Notes under the pieces: model-generated
What the model saw: only the letters and a program-made list of their open reading frames with translations
What the model was told of the DNA's origin: nothing
Database searches by the model: none
Shown here: positions 1-10,240 of the stretch, piece after piece
Numbering within the stretch: the stretch's first letter is position 1
Layout: each line of letters begins with the position of its first letter
Assembly: GCA_900545745.1 (NCBI GenBank)
Contig: URAD01000001.1
Span: forward strand, 1 to 64,000
Direction of reading: 5' to 3'
Length of the DNA: 64,000 nt
Origin: an uncultured Collinsella sp.
GTDB taxonomy: Bacteria > Actinomycetota > Coriobacteriia > Coriobacteriales > Coriobacteriaceae
Program-made: the position numbers and the translations under genes

Positions 1-396
1 GAGTTCTCCGACGAGGCGGCGATCGCGGCGCTGCTCGGCGAGGGGCCCGGCGAGACGAGGCTGTTCTACTGCGACCCGCGCCGCAGCGACCAGAAGGGCG
101 CCTGCGAGCGCAACCACGTCGAGATCAGGAAGCTGCTGCCCAAGGGCGCCGGAATCAGGTTCGACCGGCTCGCCCCGGCGGACCTGGCGCTGGCCATGTC
201 GCACGCGAACTCCGAGCCCCGCGGCGCGCTCGGCTTCTCGACGCCCGCCCGCGCCTTCAGGGCGATGCTCGGGGAGGACGCGGCGGCGCTGCTGGACGCC
301 TACGGCGTGGGGGACGTGGCGCTCGGCGAACTCGACCTGACGCCGGGCCTCATCGAGAGGGCGCGCGCAGAGAGGGGCGATGCCCCGCTGGCCTAG
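1..396 (+). CDS. IS30-family transposase, C-terminal part (cut by window edge)
   Basis: The frame is open from base 1, so the start lies outside the window; 131 residues are visible. The stretch reading FYCDPRRSDQKGACERNH followed by a leucine-rich LLPKG segment matches the C-terminal catalytic region of IS30 transposases. There the glutamate of the DDE triad sits before an asparagine-containing helix and is followed by a phrase like FPKGxDF. The segment MSHANSEPRGALGFSTP corresponds to the family's 'LNxRPRKxLGxxTP' signature. Third-position GC is higher than in the neighbours, consistent with a mobile gene. The other end of the element is not visible, so terminal inverted repeats and target duplication cannot be judged. 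Confidence 0.85.
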   Translation, partial: EFSDEAAIAALLGEGPGETRLFYCDPRRSDQKGACERNHVEIRKLLPKGAGIRFDRLAPADLALAMSHANSEPRGALGFSTPARAFRAMLGEDAAALLDAYGVGDVALGELDLTPGLIERARAERGDAPLA

Positions 397-679
397 CCTA
401 AGGGCGAAAACGGAATAGACGGACCGACCGTCCGGCTGAGTCTGGGAAGAGGTGCCGGGCGGCGGGCGGAGCATGGCCACCGGACCCATCGAAACACATC
501 TCCACCGTTCCTTCAACTGGGAAAACGGCGCCCCCGGACCCCAGGAGGGGCCGCGGGGGCGTTCGGCTAACTGCGGGAATGGCCTATTTGCTCAATGTGT
601 TCGGCTGAGATCGGAAATCAACCGTAGATACATCTCCATAGCCCTCTACAAAAACCTGTACCTTTTTGTGCAACAAAAA
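397..679. other. Non-coding stretch downstream of the transposase
   Basis: No gene is convincing here. It presumably contains the right end of the IS30-type element, but the boundary cannot be set without the left terminal repeat. A GC-rich hairpin at 529-561 (CGCCCCC pairing with GGGGGCG, with an inner CCCC/GGGG pair) is the only clear structure. A short open frame through 452-715 has no ribosome site or recognisable protein. Confidence 0.5.
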
Positions 680-701
680 AAGCCGCTCAACCAGCGGCTT
701 T
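680..701. terminator. Bidirectional intrinsic terminator
   Basis: AAGCCGCT pairs with AGCGGCTT across a 5-nt loop. On the plus strand it is followed by a T-rich tail (TTCTTATTTT), and on the minus strand by a run of T from the A-tract at 674-680. It can stop transcription from either side, between the IS element and thrS. Confidence 0.75.
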
Positions 702-720
702 TCTTATTTTGGTAAGAAAA

Positions 721-751
721 AAGGCGACCGCCCTTTGACGACGGTCGCCTT
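721..751 (-). terminator. Intrinsic terminator of thrS
   Basis: A 10-bp perfect stem (AAGGCGACCG / CGGTCGCCTT) lies 24 bases beyond the thrS stop. Read on the minus strand it runs into TTTTTTC, the classic layout. Confidence 0.85.
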
Positions 752-774
752 TATTAATTGTTGTGTTGCTTGCC

Positions 775-2538
<1,764 letters not shown>

Positions 2539-2608
2539 GGGTATGTTTTCTCCTCTCGGATGCCTGATGCAAGTGCGTGCGATGCGCTCGGCCTTTTTGA
2601 CTTGCATC

Positions 2609-2636
2609 ATTATAGGCAGGTTGCCTTGGTATACAA
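2609..2636 (-). promoter_or_regulatory. Probable sigma-70 promoter of thrS
   Basis: On the minus strand TTGTAT (2631-2636) and a perfect TATAAT (2609-2614) are separated by 16 bases, about 70 bases before the thrS start. The short leader leaves no room for a T-box. Confidence 0.65.
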
Positions 2637-2637
2637 G

Positions 2638-2668
2638 CGCCCGCCGCACCTTAATGGCACGGCGGGCG
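2638..2668. terminator. Strong hairpin after the zinc-ribbon gene
   Basis: CGCCCGCCG pairs with CGGCGGGCG around a 13-nt loop. The T-rich tail (GATTTTCT) is on the plus-strand side, while the gene it follows is on the minus strand. It may therefore be a factor-assisted terminator or simply insulate thrS. Confidence 0.45.
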
Positions 2669-2764
2669 ATTTTCTACGCATGCTTCATCGTGTGGGGCGG
2701 GGCTGCGTGGCGCGCGTGGCTTGCGGCGTGCCCGGGACTTGCGGCCGGCCCGGCGATGGATGCG

Positions 2765-3196
2765 TTACTGGATGCGAGTTCGGCAGTAGGGGCAGACCTT
2801 CCAGTGCGCATCGAGCGGGCGATGGCAGCTGGGGCACACGTTGCGAACCTGGGTGTCGCACACCGGGCAGACGACGAAGTCCTTCTCGATGGGCGCGCCG
2901 CACTGCGGGCAGGTGCCGTACTGGGCAAGCTGGCGCTCGCGCAGGGCCATGTCCAGCTCCTGCTCCTCACGGTCGGACGCGTAGGAGTGCGGGCGCAGGA
3001 CCAGGTAGGCAATGAGGCCCACAAACGGGATGAGGGCGATGATGCCCCATGCCACGTAGGCGCTGGCGCCGCGGCGGCGAGCATCGATGAACACATAGAC
3101 GACCGACAGCACATACAGGGCGATGATAAAGCCAACGAAGGCATAGACGACGCCCATAAGCTGCGGCGACATGAGCTCGGAGATGTACTTGGACAT
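2765..3196 (-). CDS. Small membrane protein with double zinc ribbon
   Basis: A 143-residue protein of unknown function. Two hydrophobic helices near residues 14-36 and 47-66 form a segment resembling the PLDc_N (phospholipase D N-terminal) membrane domain. They are followed by a charged linker and two zinc-ribbon units: CPQCG, CPVC, CPSC and CPYC, each pair spaced as in a zinc knuckle. The ribbons should be cytoplasmic. I chose the ATG at 3196 (AAAGG upstream) over a longer frame because the membrane domain starts right after it. The gene stands alone between thrS and a repeat-rich gap. The role could be sensing or scaffolding; nothing in the sequence decides it. Confidence 0.8.
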   Translation of the reverse strand: MSKYISELMSPQLMGVVYAFVGFIIALYVLSVVYVFIDARRRGASAYVAWGIIALIPFVGLIAYLVLRPHSYASDREEQELDMALRERQLAQYGTCPQCGAPIEKDFVVCPVCDTQVRNVCPSCHRPLDAHWKVCPYCRTRIQ

Positions 3197-3289
3197 TACG
3201 GGTACCTTTCGGAATATTAACAGTACGGTCAAGTTTACCACGGGGTTTGTTTATATGGGACCACGGCTAGGCGCGGGGCTGACGCGGAC

Positions 3290-3356
3290 ACAAACATCTC
3301 AATCCGTAACAACTAGGACCGAAATCCGGTCCTAACTGTTACAGAACGAGACAAAC
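3290..3356. repeat. 67-bp palindromic repeat, copy 1
   Basis: Begins ACAAACATCTC and ends CGAGACAAAC. An inner hairpin AGGACCG/CGGTCCT sits within imperfect arms (GTAACA / TGTTAC). It is the same length as the copy at 3371-3437, which shares most positions. The rest of the gap 3197-3602 shows no gene. Confidence 0.8.
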
Positions 3357-3370
3357 GGAGGGGCCGCCTG

Positions 3371-3437
3371 ACAAACGTCTCGATCTGTAACAACTGGGAC
3401 CAAATTTCCCCTCTTACTGTTACAGATCGAGACAAAC
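3371..3437. repeat. 67-bp palindromic repeat, copy 2
   Basis: Arms GTCTCGATCTGTAACA and TGTTACAGATCGAGAC are perfect 16-bp inverted complements around a 25-base centre. Flanks ACAAAC and GACAAAC match copy 1, and the two copies lie 14 bases apart. It sits upstream of the glycerol-3-phosphate dehydrogenase-like operon. Confidence 0.85.
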
Positions 3438-3602
3438 CTCTGACACCAGGAGCGGCAGACGAGGTCGCCGATGGTCCTGTGTCTCCCCTCGCCTGCCGTT
3501 GGCGGGTGTTGCGGGGCTGTTCGCCGCATTGCCGCCGCACTGGGGGTGTGTAGACCGTAGGATGGTCTTATTGACGGCCTGTCAACTTGTCTGGGAGGCA
3601 CC

Positions 3603-5060
3603 GTGGCAGAAACGTTTGATATCGCAATTGTGGGCGCGGGCATTACCGGGTGCGCCGTCGCGCGGCAGCTCGCGCGGTTTGACCTGACCATTTGCGTGGT
3701 CGAGGCAGCCAACGATATTGCGCTGGGCGCGTCGAAGGCCAACGGCGGCCTGGTGCACGCCGGTTACGATCCGGCACCGGGCACGGTTAAGGCGCAGGTC
3801 AACGCCCGTGGCTGCGAGTTGTACGGTAAGTGGGCGCAGGAGCTGGGCTTTCTGTTCTGCCGCACCGGGTCGATGGTGCTGGGATTTGACGATGAGGACC
3901 GCGCGCAACTGGAGAAACTACGGTGCAACGGTCATGTCAACGGTGTGCCCGAGCTGTCGATCATCGGACCCGACCGCATCCACGAATTAGAGCCGCGCGC
4001 CAGTGCCGATGCAACGTGCGCGTTGTGGTGCCCCTCGACTGGGTTTGTCGACCCGTTTGAGGTTGCCATCGCCGCGCTGGAGAACGCCGTGGCCAACGGG
4101 GTGACGCTTATGCGGTCTGCGCCGGTGGAGGCAATTGAAGTTGCCGACTCGGATAACGGAACCGCGCGCTTTACGCTGGCGACCCCCGCTGGCAACGTGC
4201 GCTGCCGCTATCTGATCAACGCAGCGGGCAACGGCGCCGCCGACATCTCGCATATGGCGGGCGCCGAGGAGTTCCAGATGGTCTGGCGCCAGGGCAACAT
4301 CGTGGTGCTGGACAAGGAGCCGCGCACACTCATGCCGCTCTACCCCGTGCCGACGCCGGTGTCGAAGGGCGTCATCGTCACGGGCACCGTACACGGGAAC
4401 ACCGTGATCACCGCGACCGCCGCCGTGCGCGAGCCGGGCGACACGCAGACCTATGCAAGCGATGTGAACGCGCTCCTGACGGGAGCGCGAAAGCTGGTTC
4501 CCGATCTGGACACGCGCCGCGTGGTGCGCGCATTTGCCGGCGGGCGTCCGGTCATTCAGGGGACGAACGACTTCTTTATTGGGCAGTCGGCCGTGGTGCC
4601 AGGCCTGTTCCAGGCGGCGGGCATTCAGTCGCCCGGCGTGGCGAGCGCGCCGGCCATTGCCGAGCGCATGGAGCAGATACTGCGCGACGCCGGCGTGGCC
4701 CTGCGCGAACGAGACGATTGGGACCCGATTCGCCGTGCGCCGGACGACTTTGACCGCGCGCCGCTTGCGCGCAAGGAAGAGCTCATTGAGTCAGACCCCT
4801 CGTGGGGGCAGATTGTCTGCCGCTGCGAGACGGTGCCCGAGGCCGAGATCGTGGCCGCGATCCGACGCCGCCCGGGCGCGGTTTCGGTCGAGGGCGTCAA
4901 GCGCCGCTGTCGCGCCGGCATGGGTCGGTGCCAGAGCGGCTTTTGCCAGAGCCGCGTGGTGGCGATTCTGGCCCGCGAGCTGGGCTGCGACCCCAGCGAG
5001 GAGCTTTTGGAAGATGCCGGTTCTTGGCTGGTTGAGGGACCGCTGAAGGGGGTGCGCTAG
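3603..5060 (+). CDS. FAD-dependent glycerol-3-phosphate dehydrogenase-like protein (GlpA type)
   Basis: A 485-residue flavoprotein expected to oxidise glycerol 3-phosphate or a related hydroxyacid. The dinucleotide-binding motif GAGITGCAVARQL lies at residues 11-23 and the DAO-type fold continues to about residue 370. The C-terminal 100 residues form a BFD-like [2Fe-2S] domain with cysteines in CRCE, RRCRAG, GRC and GFC. The GTG start at 3603 has GGGAGG six bases upstream. The next gene begins one base after the stop, and a third follows, the layout of Gram-positive GlpA/GlpB-like/DUF1667 operons. Substrate is inferred from family; other FAD hydroxyacid oxidases share this layout. Confidence 0.85.
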   Translation: MAETFDIAIVGAGITGCAVARQLARFDLTICVVEAANDIALGASKANGGLVHAGYDPAPGTVKAQVNARGCELYGKWAQELGFLFCRTGSMVLGFDDEDRAQLEKLRCNGHVNGVPELSIIGPDRIHELEPRASADATCALWCPSTGFVDPFEVAIAALENAVANGVTLMRSAPVEAIEVADSDNGTARFTLATPAGNVRCRYLINAAGNGAADISHMAGAEEFQMVWRQGNIVVLDKEPRTLMPLYPVPTPVSKGVIVTGTVHGNTVITATAAVREPGDTQTYASDVNALLTGARKLVPDLDTRRVVRAFAGGRPVIQGTNDFFIGQSAVVPGLFQAAGIQSPGVASAPAIAERMEQILRDAGVALRERDDWDPIRRAPDDFDRAPLARKEELIESDPSWGQIVCRCETVPEAEIVAAIRRRPGAVSVEGVKRRCRAGMGRCQSGFCQSRVVAILARELGCDPSEELLEDAGSWLVEGPLKGVR

Positions 5061-5061
5061 G

Positions 5062-6441
5062 ATGGCAGCGTTTGATATGCACGACGAACGCGCAGAGGCC
5101 GGAACCGCAGCGTCGGTGGCAACGCAGGCCTTCGACGTGGTCGTTATCGGAGGCGGCCCCGCCGGCATGGCGGCCGCGCTTGCCGCGCACAAGGCCGGCG
5201 CGCACGTGGCCATCGTGGAACGCGAGCAGCATCTGGGCGGTATCCTGCGCCAGTGCATCCACCCCGGTTTTGGCCTTTCGCACTTTAAGCAGGAACTCAC
5301 CGGCCCCGAGTACGCGCAGCGCTTTATCGACCAGGTGCGCGCGACCGACATCGTGCTGTTCTTGGACAGCATGGTACTTGGAATCGATTCGGGCGAGGGC
5401 GCGGGCGCGTCGAGCGTGGACGAGGGTGCGGGAGATGCCGCAGTCCATACCGTCACGCTCATGAGCCGTGCCGGTATGCTGCAGCTCACTGGGCGTGCGG
5501 TCGTCCTTGCTATGGGATGCCGCGAGCGCACCCGCAGCGAGATCAAGATTCCCGGTAGCCGCCCCGCCGGCGTGTTTACGGCGGGTCTGGCGCAGCGATA
5601 CATCAATATCGAAAACCTCAAGCCCGGCTCGCGTGCCGTCATCTTGGGCTCGGGTGACATCGGGCTGATCATGGCGCGCCGCTGCACACTCGAGGGGATT
5701 TCCGTCGAGGGCGTGTACGAGCTCATGCCGTACGCCAACGGCCTGCGCCGCAATGTTAAGAACTGCCTGGACGACTTGGGCATTCCGCTGCACCTGTCCA
5801 CCACCGTCACGCGCGTGATCGGGCACGACCGCGTGGAGGCCGTCGAGGTGAGCCAGGTCGACGATCATCTGGCACCCATTCCGGGGACCGAGCGCGTTGT
5901 TCCGTGCGACACGCTGCTGCTTTCGGTGGGCCTGATTCCTGAGAACGAGCTTTCGGTTGCCGCAGGCGTGGAGCTTGACCCGCGCACGCGCGGCGCCGTA
6001 GTGGACCAGAGTCTGCAGACGGGCGTGCCGGGTATCTTTGCCTGTGGCAACGTGCTGCACGTGCACGACCTGGCCGACAACGTGACGAGTGAGTCCGAGA
6101 GTGCTGGCACGGCTGCGGCGGCGTACGCGCTGGGGACCGGTGCGGGCGCCGTTCCGGGCTGCGAGCTTACGGTCTCCCCTGCTGGCATCGCGGGATACGC
6201 GCTGCCGGGACGCATTACGGCCGCGGCGCTTACCAAGCTCAACTTCCGCGTGCGCCGACCCGTCGACGCCGCCCGCGTGAGGGTCTTAGCCGACGGCGAG
6301 GAACTGTTCGCCGGCAAGGTCCGCGCGTTTAAGCCGAGCGTAATGGAAAGCTTCCCGCTGCCAGCAAAGGTGATTCAGCGCGCACTCGCCCTGGGAGCCA
6401 GCGAGATTTTCCTGTCCGTCGACCCCGTCGAGGAGGCATAA
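5062..6441 (+). CDS. NAD(P)/FAD-dependent oxidoreductase of the GlpA operon
   Basis: A 459-residue pyridine-nucleotide-disulfide-type flavoprotein. GGGPAGMAAALAAHKAG near residue 31 binds FAD, and a second Rossmann motif, GSGDIGLIMARR, appears mid-protein for NAD(P). The product lacks a CxxC redox disulfide: the FAD-proximal segment reads GGILRQCIHPGFGLS, with a single cysteine, as in oxidoreductases partnered with GlpA-like subunits. It likely passes electrons between the GlpA-like enzyme and NAD or the DUF1667 partner. Start ATG at 5062 with GGGGG upstream; gaps to both neighbours are 1-3 bases, so translation is coupled. Confidence 0.85.
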   Translation: MAAFDMHDERAEAGTAASVATQAFDVVVIGGGPAGMAAALAAHKAGAHVAIVEREQHLGGILRQCIHPGFGLSHFKQELTGPEYAQRFIDQVRATDIVLFLDSMVLGIDSGEGAGASSVDEGAGDAAVHTVTLMSRAGMLQLTGRAVVLAMGCRERTRSEIKIPGSRPAGVFTAGLAQRYINIENLKPGSRAVILGSGDIGLIMARRCTLEGISVEGVYELMPYANGLRRNVKNCLDDLGIPLHLSTTVTRVIGHDRVEAVEVSQVDDHLAPIPGTERVVPCDTLLLSVGLIPENELSVAAGVELDPRTRGAVVDQSLQTGVPGIFACGNVLHVHDLADNVTSESESAGTAAAAYALGTGAGAVPGCELTVSPAGIAGYALPGRITAAALTKLNFRVRRPVDAARVRVLADGEELFAGKVRAFKPSVMESFPLPAKVIQRALALGASEIFLSVDPVEEA

Positions 6442-6444
6442 ACT

Positions 6445-6855
6445 ATGAGCGATAACGTGATCGAAACGCTCAAGTTCAACTGCACCACCTGCCCATCCGA
6501 GTGTCTCCTGACCGTAGAGGTAGAGCGTGACGCAGACGGCGCCGTGGTAGAGGTGCGCTCCGTGACCGGCAACAGCTGTCCGCGCGGTAATAAGTTCGCA
6601 CATCAGGAGCTCACCTGCCCCATGCGCGTGCTCACCACTACCGTAGCAGTATCTGGCGGCGACGAGACGCTGCTGCCTGTCCGCACCGCCAAGGCCATCC
6701 CGCTAGAACTCCACGCCCAAGCCATGAACCTCATCCGAGGCCTGGTCGTCAACGCCCCCATCCGCATGGGCGACGTCGTACTGGAAGACCTCCTCGACAC
6801 CAGCATCAACCTCATCGCCAGCATGGACATCAACCGAGCCCAAGTAGCTAATTAG
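6445..6855 (+). CDS. DUF1667 protein, third gene of the GlpA-like operon
   Basis: A 136-residue protein with the DUF1667 signature: an N-terminal CTTCPSEC cluster near residues 12-19, two more cysteines in NSCPRGN and LTCPMRV, then a proline/valine-rich domain. The cysteines suggest a metal or Fe-S site. In other Gram-positives this family accompanies FAD glycerol-3-phosphate dehydrogenase pairs, as here, and may be an electron-transfer or assembly subunit. Three bases separate it from the previous stop. Confidence 0.82.
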   Translation: MSDNVIETLKFNCTTCPSECLLTVEVERDADGAVVEVRSVTGNSCPRGNKFAHQELTCPMRVLTTTVAVSGGDETLLPVRTAKAIPLELHAQAMNLIRGLVVNAPIRMGDVVLEDLLDTSINLIASMDINRAQVAN

Positions 6856-6900
6856 GGACGGGGCTCTTTTAGCCACCCCGCCATCCACCCAGCCCTCTTC

Positions 6901-6966
6901 AATTGCGGTGAAATAGTTCCTGATTTCCGCCAAAACCCCGGCATCCAGGAACTATTCCACCGCAAC
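6901..6966. repeat. 65-bp covarying palindrome, copy 1
   Basis: The left arm reads TGCGGTGAAATAGTTCCTG and the right arm is its complement with one change (a G-T pair). The other copies start at 8670, 24557, 28696, 31813, 54263 and 55545. Confidence 0.85.
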
Positions 6967-7009
6967 TATCCTTGGAATCGGTATTTAGCTTGTGCCTACT
7001 TTAGTGTCA

Positions 7010-7169
7010 TTTCAAAACTATGCCGGATTACGGGGCTGATTCGGAGACCTCCATCCATACCGGCAATTTTCGATTTTTGATAATCCGTCTACCTGCGGTT
7101 TTAATTTCGCGATTTTTCCCATGGTCATGTAATACAGGTACAGCCCCGTAATCCGCCATAGTTTTGAAA
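7010..7169. repeat. 160-bp palindrome with conserved core (A)
   Basis: Arms of about 28 bp (TTTCAAAACTATG... and its complement, 7010-7038 / 7141-7169) flank a core containing CCGTCTACCTGCGGTTTT at 7085. The core recurs in the element at 8458-8595, but the arms do not. Confidence 0.8.
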
Positions 7170-7309
7170 CCAGCCCATTTGGGACTGGCCTCTTATGGCT
7201 ACTTTTACCTATTAGCCCGCAAGTTTGACACAGCTAAAATAGCCCCGTCCCAAATTGACTACGCTGGCATTGGGGATACCATGGTGGCAACCTAGCGAAA
7301 GGATGTTTC

Positions 7310-8398
7310 ATGGCACATATCGATGACCAGCGTGTGACGCGCGTGCTCGATGCACTCGAGGCTCAGTACCCCGGCGCGCAGCTGCTCGTAAACGATCCGT
7401 GGTCGATTTATTACCTGACCGGCTTTTATGCCGATATGTTCGAACGTTTTTGCGGTGTGCTGCTCGCGCGCGATTGCGAGCCCGTGATCTTGGTCAACGC
7501 CCTGCATCAGCTGCCCAAGTACGACAATGCCCGCGTGGCCTATCACACCGATACCGACGTCGTGACCGACGCCATCGTTCGCGAGATCGATCCGACCAAA
7601 CCGCTCGGTATCGACACCGTCATGCGCTCTGGCTTTTTGATGCCCCTTATGGAGCGCCATGCCGCCAGCGAGTTTTTCCTGGGTGACTTTGCCGTCACTG
7701 CCGCACGCACCCACAAGGATGCCGCCGAGCAGGAGCTCATGCGGGCGTCCTCGACCGCTAACGACGCTGTGATGGCCAATGCCATCAAACTCGTCCACGA
7801 GGGTGTGACGGAGCGCGAGATTGCCGACCAGATGCTCGGCTTGTATCGTAAGCACGGCTGCGAGGGCTTTAGCTTTCCGCCCATCGTGAGCTTTGGCGCT
7901 AACGCCGGCGACCCGCACCACGAACCAGACGACACCGTGCTCAAGCGTGGCGACGTGGTGTTGTTCGACATTGGCGGGCGCCGCTGCAACTACTGCTCGG
8001 ACATGACGCGCACGTTCTTTTGGGGCGAGCTGGACGAAGAGACGGCGCGCATCTACGATATCGTGCGCCGCGCCAACGAGGCCGCCGAGGCGCTCATCGC
8101 ACCGGGCGCGCGCATGTGCGACCTGGACCGTGCCGCACGCGACGTAATTGAGAATGCGGGCTATGGGCAGTACTTTACACATCGTCTGGGTCACTCGATC
8201 GGCCTGCAGGACCACGAGCCGGGCGACGTCTCGCTCGTCAACGAGCAGGTCGTCGAGCCGGGCATGACCTTCTCCATCGAGCCGGGCATCTACCTCCCAG
8301 GCCGCACCGGCGTCCGCATCGAGGACCTTGCCCTGGTTACCGAGTCCGGCGTCGAGATTCTCAACGCCTACCCCCACGACCCAGTCCGCCTAGACTAG
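7310..8398 (+). CDS. Xaa-Pro dipeptidase/aminopeptidase, M24 family
   Basis: A 362-residue cytoplasmic metallopeptidase that removes residues from Xaa-Pro peptides. The N-terminal third is a creatinase-like domain. The pita-bread catalytic half carries the five metal ligands in order: D in FDIGG, D in CSDMTRTF, H in HRLGHSIG, E in SIEPGIY and E in RIEDLAL. The ATG at 7310 follows AAAGGATG. Length and motifs fit the PepQ/PepP group; which one cannot be decided by sight. It stands alone, flanked on both sides by the same kinds of palindromes in mirrored order. Confidence 0.9.
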   Translation: MAHIDDQRVTRVLDALEAQYPGAQLLVNDPWSIYYLTGFYADMFERFCGVLLARDCEPVILVNALHQLPKYDNARVAYHTDTDVVTDAIVREIDPTKPLGIDTVMRSGFLMPLMERHAASEFFLGDFAVTAARTHKDAAEQELMRASSTANDAVMANAIKLVHEGVTEREIADQMLGLYRKHGCEGFSFPPIVSFGANAGDPHHEPDDTVLKRGDVVLFDIGGRRCNYCSDMTRTFFWGELDEETARIYDIVRRANEAAEALIAPGARMCDLDRAARDVIENAGYGQYFTHRLGHSIGLQDHEPGDVSLVNEQVVEPGMTFSIEPGIYLPGRTGVRIEDLALVTESGVEILNAYPHDPVRLD

Positions 8399-8401
8399 GC
8401 A

Positions 8402-8432
8402 ATGCGGCAAAGGGGCTGTCCCTTTGCCGCAT
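8402..8432. terminator. Hairpin after the M24 peptidase gene
   Basis: A 13-bp perfect stem (ATGCGGCAAAGGG / CCCTTTGCCGCAT) with loop GCTGT begins 4 bases after the stop. There is no T-tract, so it may be a 3'-end stabiliser rather than an intrinsic terminator. Confidence 0.55.
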
Positions 8433-8457
8433 CCCACCAATACCGCGCCACAAAAAC

Positions 8458-8595
8458 GGCCTATCTACTACGTTTAACCCGCATGGGTCGACCATACCCG
8501 CGTTTTTACAAAATCCGTAAGCCGTCTACCTGCGGTTTTGCTTTCACGATGTTCCGTGTGGTCGAGGGTAGTCGGTCAAACGTAGTAGATAGGCC
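8458..8595. repeat. 138-bp palindrome with conserved core (B)
   Basis: Arms GGCCTATCTACTACGTTT (8458) and its complement ending at 8595 flank a core with CCGTCTACCTGCGGTTTT at 8522, shared with element A at 7010. A lone AGCCCCGTCCC lies at 8641-8651. Confidence 0.8.
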
Positions 8596-8669
8596 CATTT
8601 CGCGGCAAGCGAGTCGACTCGGGGCACAGGGCAGCCAAAAAAGCCCCGTCCCAAATTGGCTGCTTTTGA

Positions 8670-8734
8670 GTTGCGGTGATATACGGACTGTTTGAGGCTT
8701 CTGGCTTGTAAAACAGTCCGTATTTCACCGCAAC
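8670..8734. repeat. 65-bp covarying palindrome, copy 2
   Basis: GTTGCGGTGATATACGGACT with the inverted arm ending CACCGCAAC. It lies between the convergent peptidase and folC genes. Confidence 0.9.
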
Positions 8735-8749
8735 TGATGAAGGGATGGG

Positions 8750-10093
8750 TTAACGGAGCAGCCCCGCTACTTCGCCGGCTAGGGTGATGGTGCCGGCTGC
8801 TACGAAGGGCTCGCCCGCGGCCTCGAAAGCTGCGAGGGCCTCGGATACGCTGGGGTACACGCCCACGAGCTTGTCGGCATCAACGAGGGCGGCGAGCTCC
8901 TCTGCCGGCAGGGCGCGATCGGAATCGGTCTGGGTCACGACCACGCGGGGGAACGCCGGAACCAAAACGTCAACGATACCCGCCACGTCCTTGTCAGCCA
9001 GCGCAGCACACAGCAGCGTGGGGCGATTCTCTACGCACGGATCGATCTCATCCAGCGCGCTCACAAAGTTCTCGCAGCTCTGAGGGTTATGGCAGGCATC
9101 GATCAGCTTGAGCGGTTCAGTCCCCAGCACATCAAAACGACCCGGCGTGGGACAACTCATAAGCGCTGCATTGAGCGCATCGTGATCGAGCTCACGACCC
9201 AGATACCCTTCACAAAGCATAATCGCGCACGCGGCATTCTGCGGCTGATACGCCGGCTTGACCATGCTCGACGTATAAATCGCGCGCGGCGTGGTGCAGC
9301 TGAACTCAACTGTATCGCCCACATGCGCCGGCACCTTCGTCGTGGCGTGGCTCACCACGAGCGGCACGATGCCGCACTCGCGGCAACGGGCATCCATCAC
9401 GCGCTGAACGCTCGCCTCGTGCGTGCCCTCGCCCAAAACAACCAAGCGCCCGGGTTTGATAACCGCAGCCTTCTCCCCCGCAATGGCCTCGAGCGTGTCG
9501 CCCAAAATACGTGTGTGATCGAGCCCGATGCCCGTAATGGCAACGGCGACGGGATTGGTCGCACTCGTGGCATCCCAACGCCCGCCCATGCCAACCTCGA
9601 GCACGGCAACATCCACCGCGGCCTCGGCAAACACGACAAGCGCGGCAGCCGTCAGCAGGTCAAACGGCGTGATGGAATAGGCGCGCTCCCCCGCCGCCAA
9701 GCGGCGCGCATTCACGCGATGTCCCGCCTCAACAGCGGCAGAAACACCACGGGCAAACGCCTCATCGCTCACAACGCAGCCATCGACCTCCATGCGCTCG
9801 GGATAGCGCACCAGCTGCGGCGACGTATACAGCGCGGTCTTAAGCCCCTCACCACGAAGAATGGCAGCCGAAAAACGCGTAGTCGAAGTCTTGCCATTGG
9901 TACCGGCAACCTGAATGCAATCAAAGTACTCGTCCGGACGCCCCAGCTCATCGAGCATATCGACAACCGTCTCGAGCAGAGGACCAGCATCCCCAGAAAT
10001 CCGCCCCGTATCAGCAGCCAGCCCCACAGCCTCATCAAACGAAAGCAGCTCAAACGAGAACGGCACAGAATACGACCCCGAACGCTTAGGCAT
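8750..10093 (-). CDS. folC: Folylpolyglutamate/dihydrofolate synthase
   Basis: Adds glutamate to folates (and possibly to dihydropteroate) with ATP. The Mur-ligase-like P-loop is AGTNGKTSTTRF near residue 64. A VLEVGMGGRWDAT segment and LDHTRILG follow, both typical of FolC, and the C-terminal domain ends with the usual DACHNPQS motif region. Length 447 residues is normal. I chose the ATG at 10093 because GAGGGG lies 10 bases before it; an in-frame ATG 21 bases upstream has no site. Downstream of valS on the same strand, with a palindromic element between them. Confidence 0.93.
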   Translation of the reverse strand: MPKRSGSYSVPFSFELLSFDEAVGLAADTGRISGDAGPLLETVVDMLDELGRPDEYFDCIQVAGTNGKTSTTRFSAAILRGEGLKTALYTSPQLVRYPERMEVDGCVVSDEAFARGVSAAVEAGHRVNARRLAAGERAYSITPFDLLTAAALVVFAEAAVDVAVLEVGMGGRWDATSATNPVAVAITGIGLDHTRILGDTLEAIAGEKAAVIKPGRLVVLGEGTHEASVQRVMDARCRECGIVPLVVSHATTKVPAHVGDTVEFSCTTPRAIYTSSMVKPAYQPQNAACAIMLCEGYLGRELDHDALNAALMSCPTPGRFDVLGTEPLKLIDACHNPQSCENFVSALDEIDPCVENRPTLLCAALADKDVAGIVDVLVPAFPRVVVTQTDSDRALPAEELAALVDADKLVGVYPSVSEALAAFEAAGEPFVAAGTITLAGEVAGLLR

Positions 10094-10240
10094 AAACCAA
10101 AGTCCCCTCAACATAAAAAGAGGCCCGAATCAACAACGAGCCCCTCCCAAACAAAATATCAGCCAAACACCGCTTTGCAGCGACCTCAAGGCCACAACCA
10201 AGTGGCCCCACCAGGCAGCGGACGCCTCCGTAACCGCCAT

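Larger units (their letters stand above)
6853..7250. repeat. Nested palindromic region before pepQ
   Basis: GGGACGGGGCT at 6854-6864 recurs inverted as AGCCCCGTCCC near 7240-7250. Between these outer arms lie one 65-bp palindrome (6901-6966) and one 160-bp palindrome (7010-7169). The stretch 6856-7309 holds no gene. Confidence 0.6.

Noticed and set aside
2539..2760. T-box leader for thrS
   Set aside because: The promoter leaves only about 70 bases of leader and no T-box sequence or terminator pair is present.
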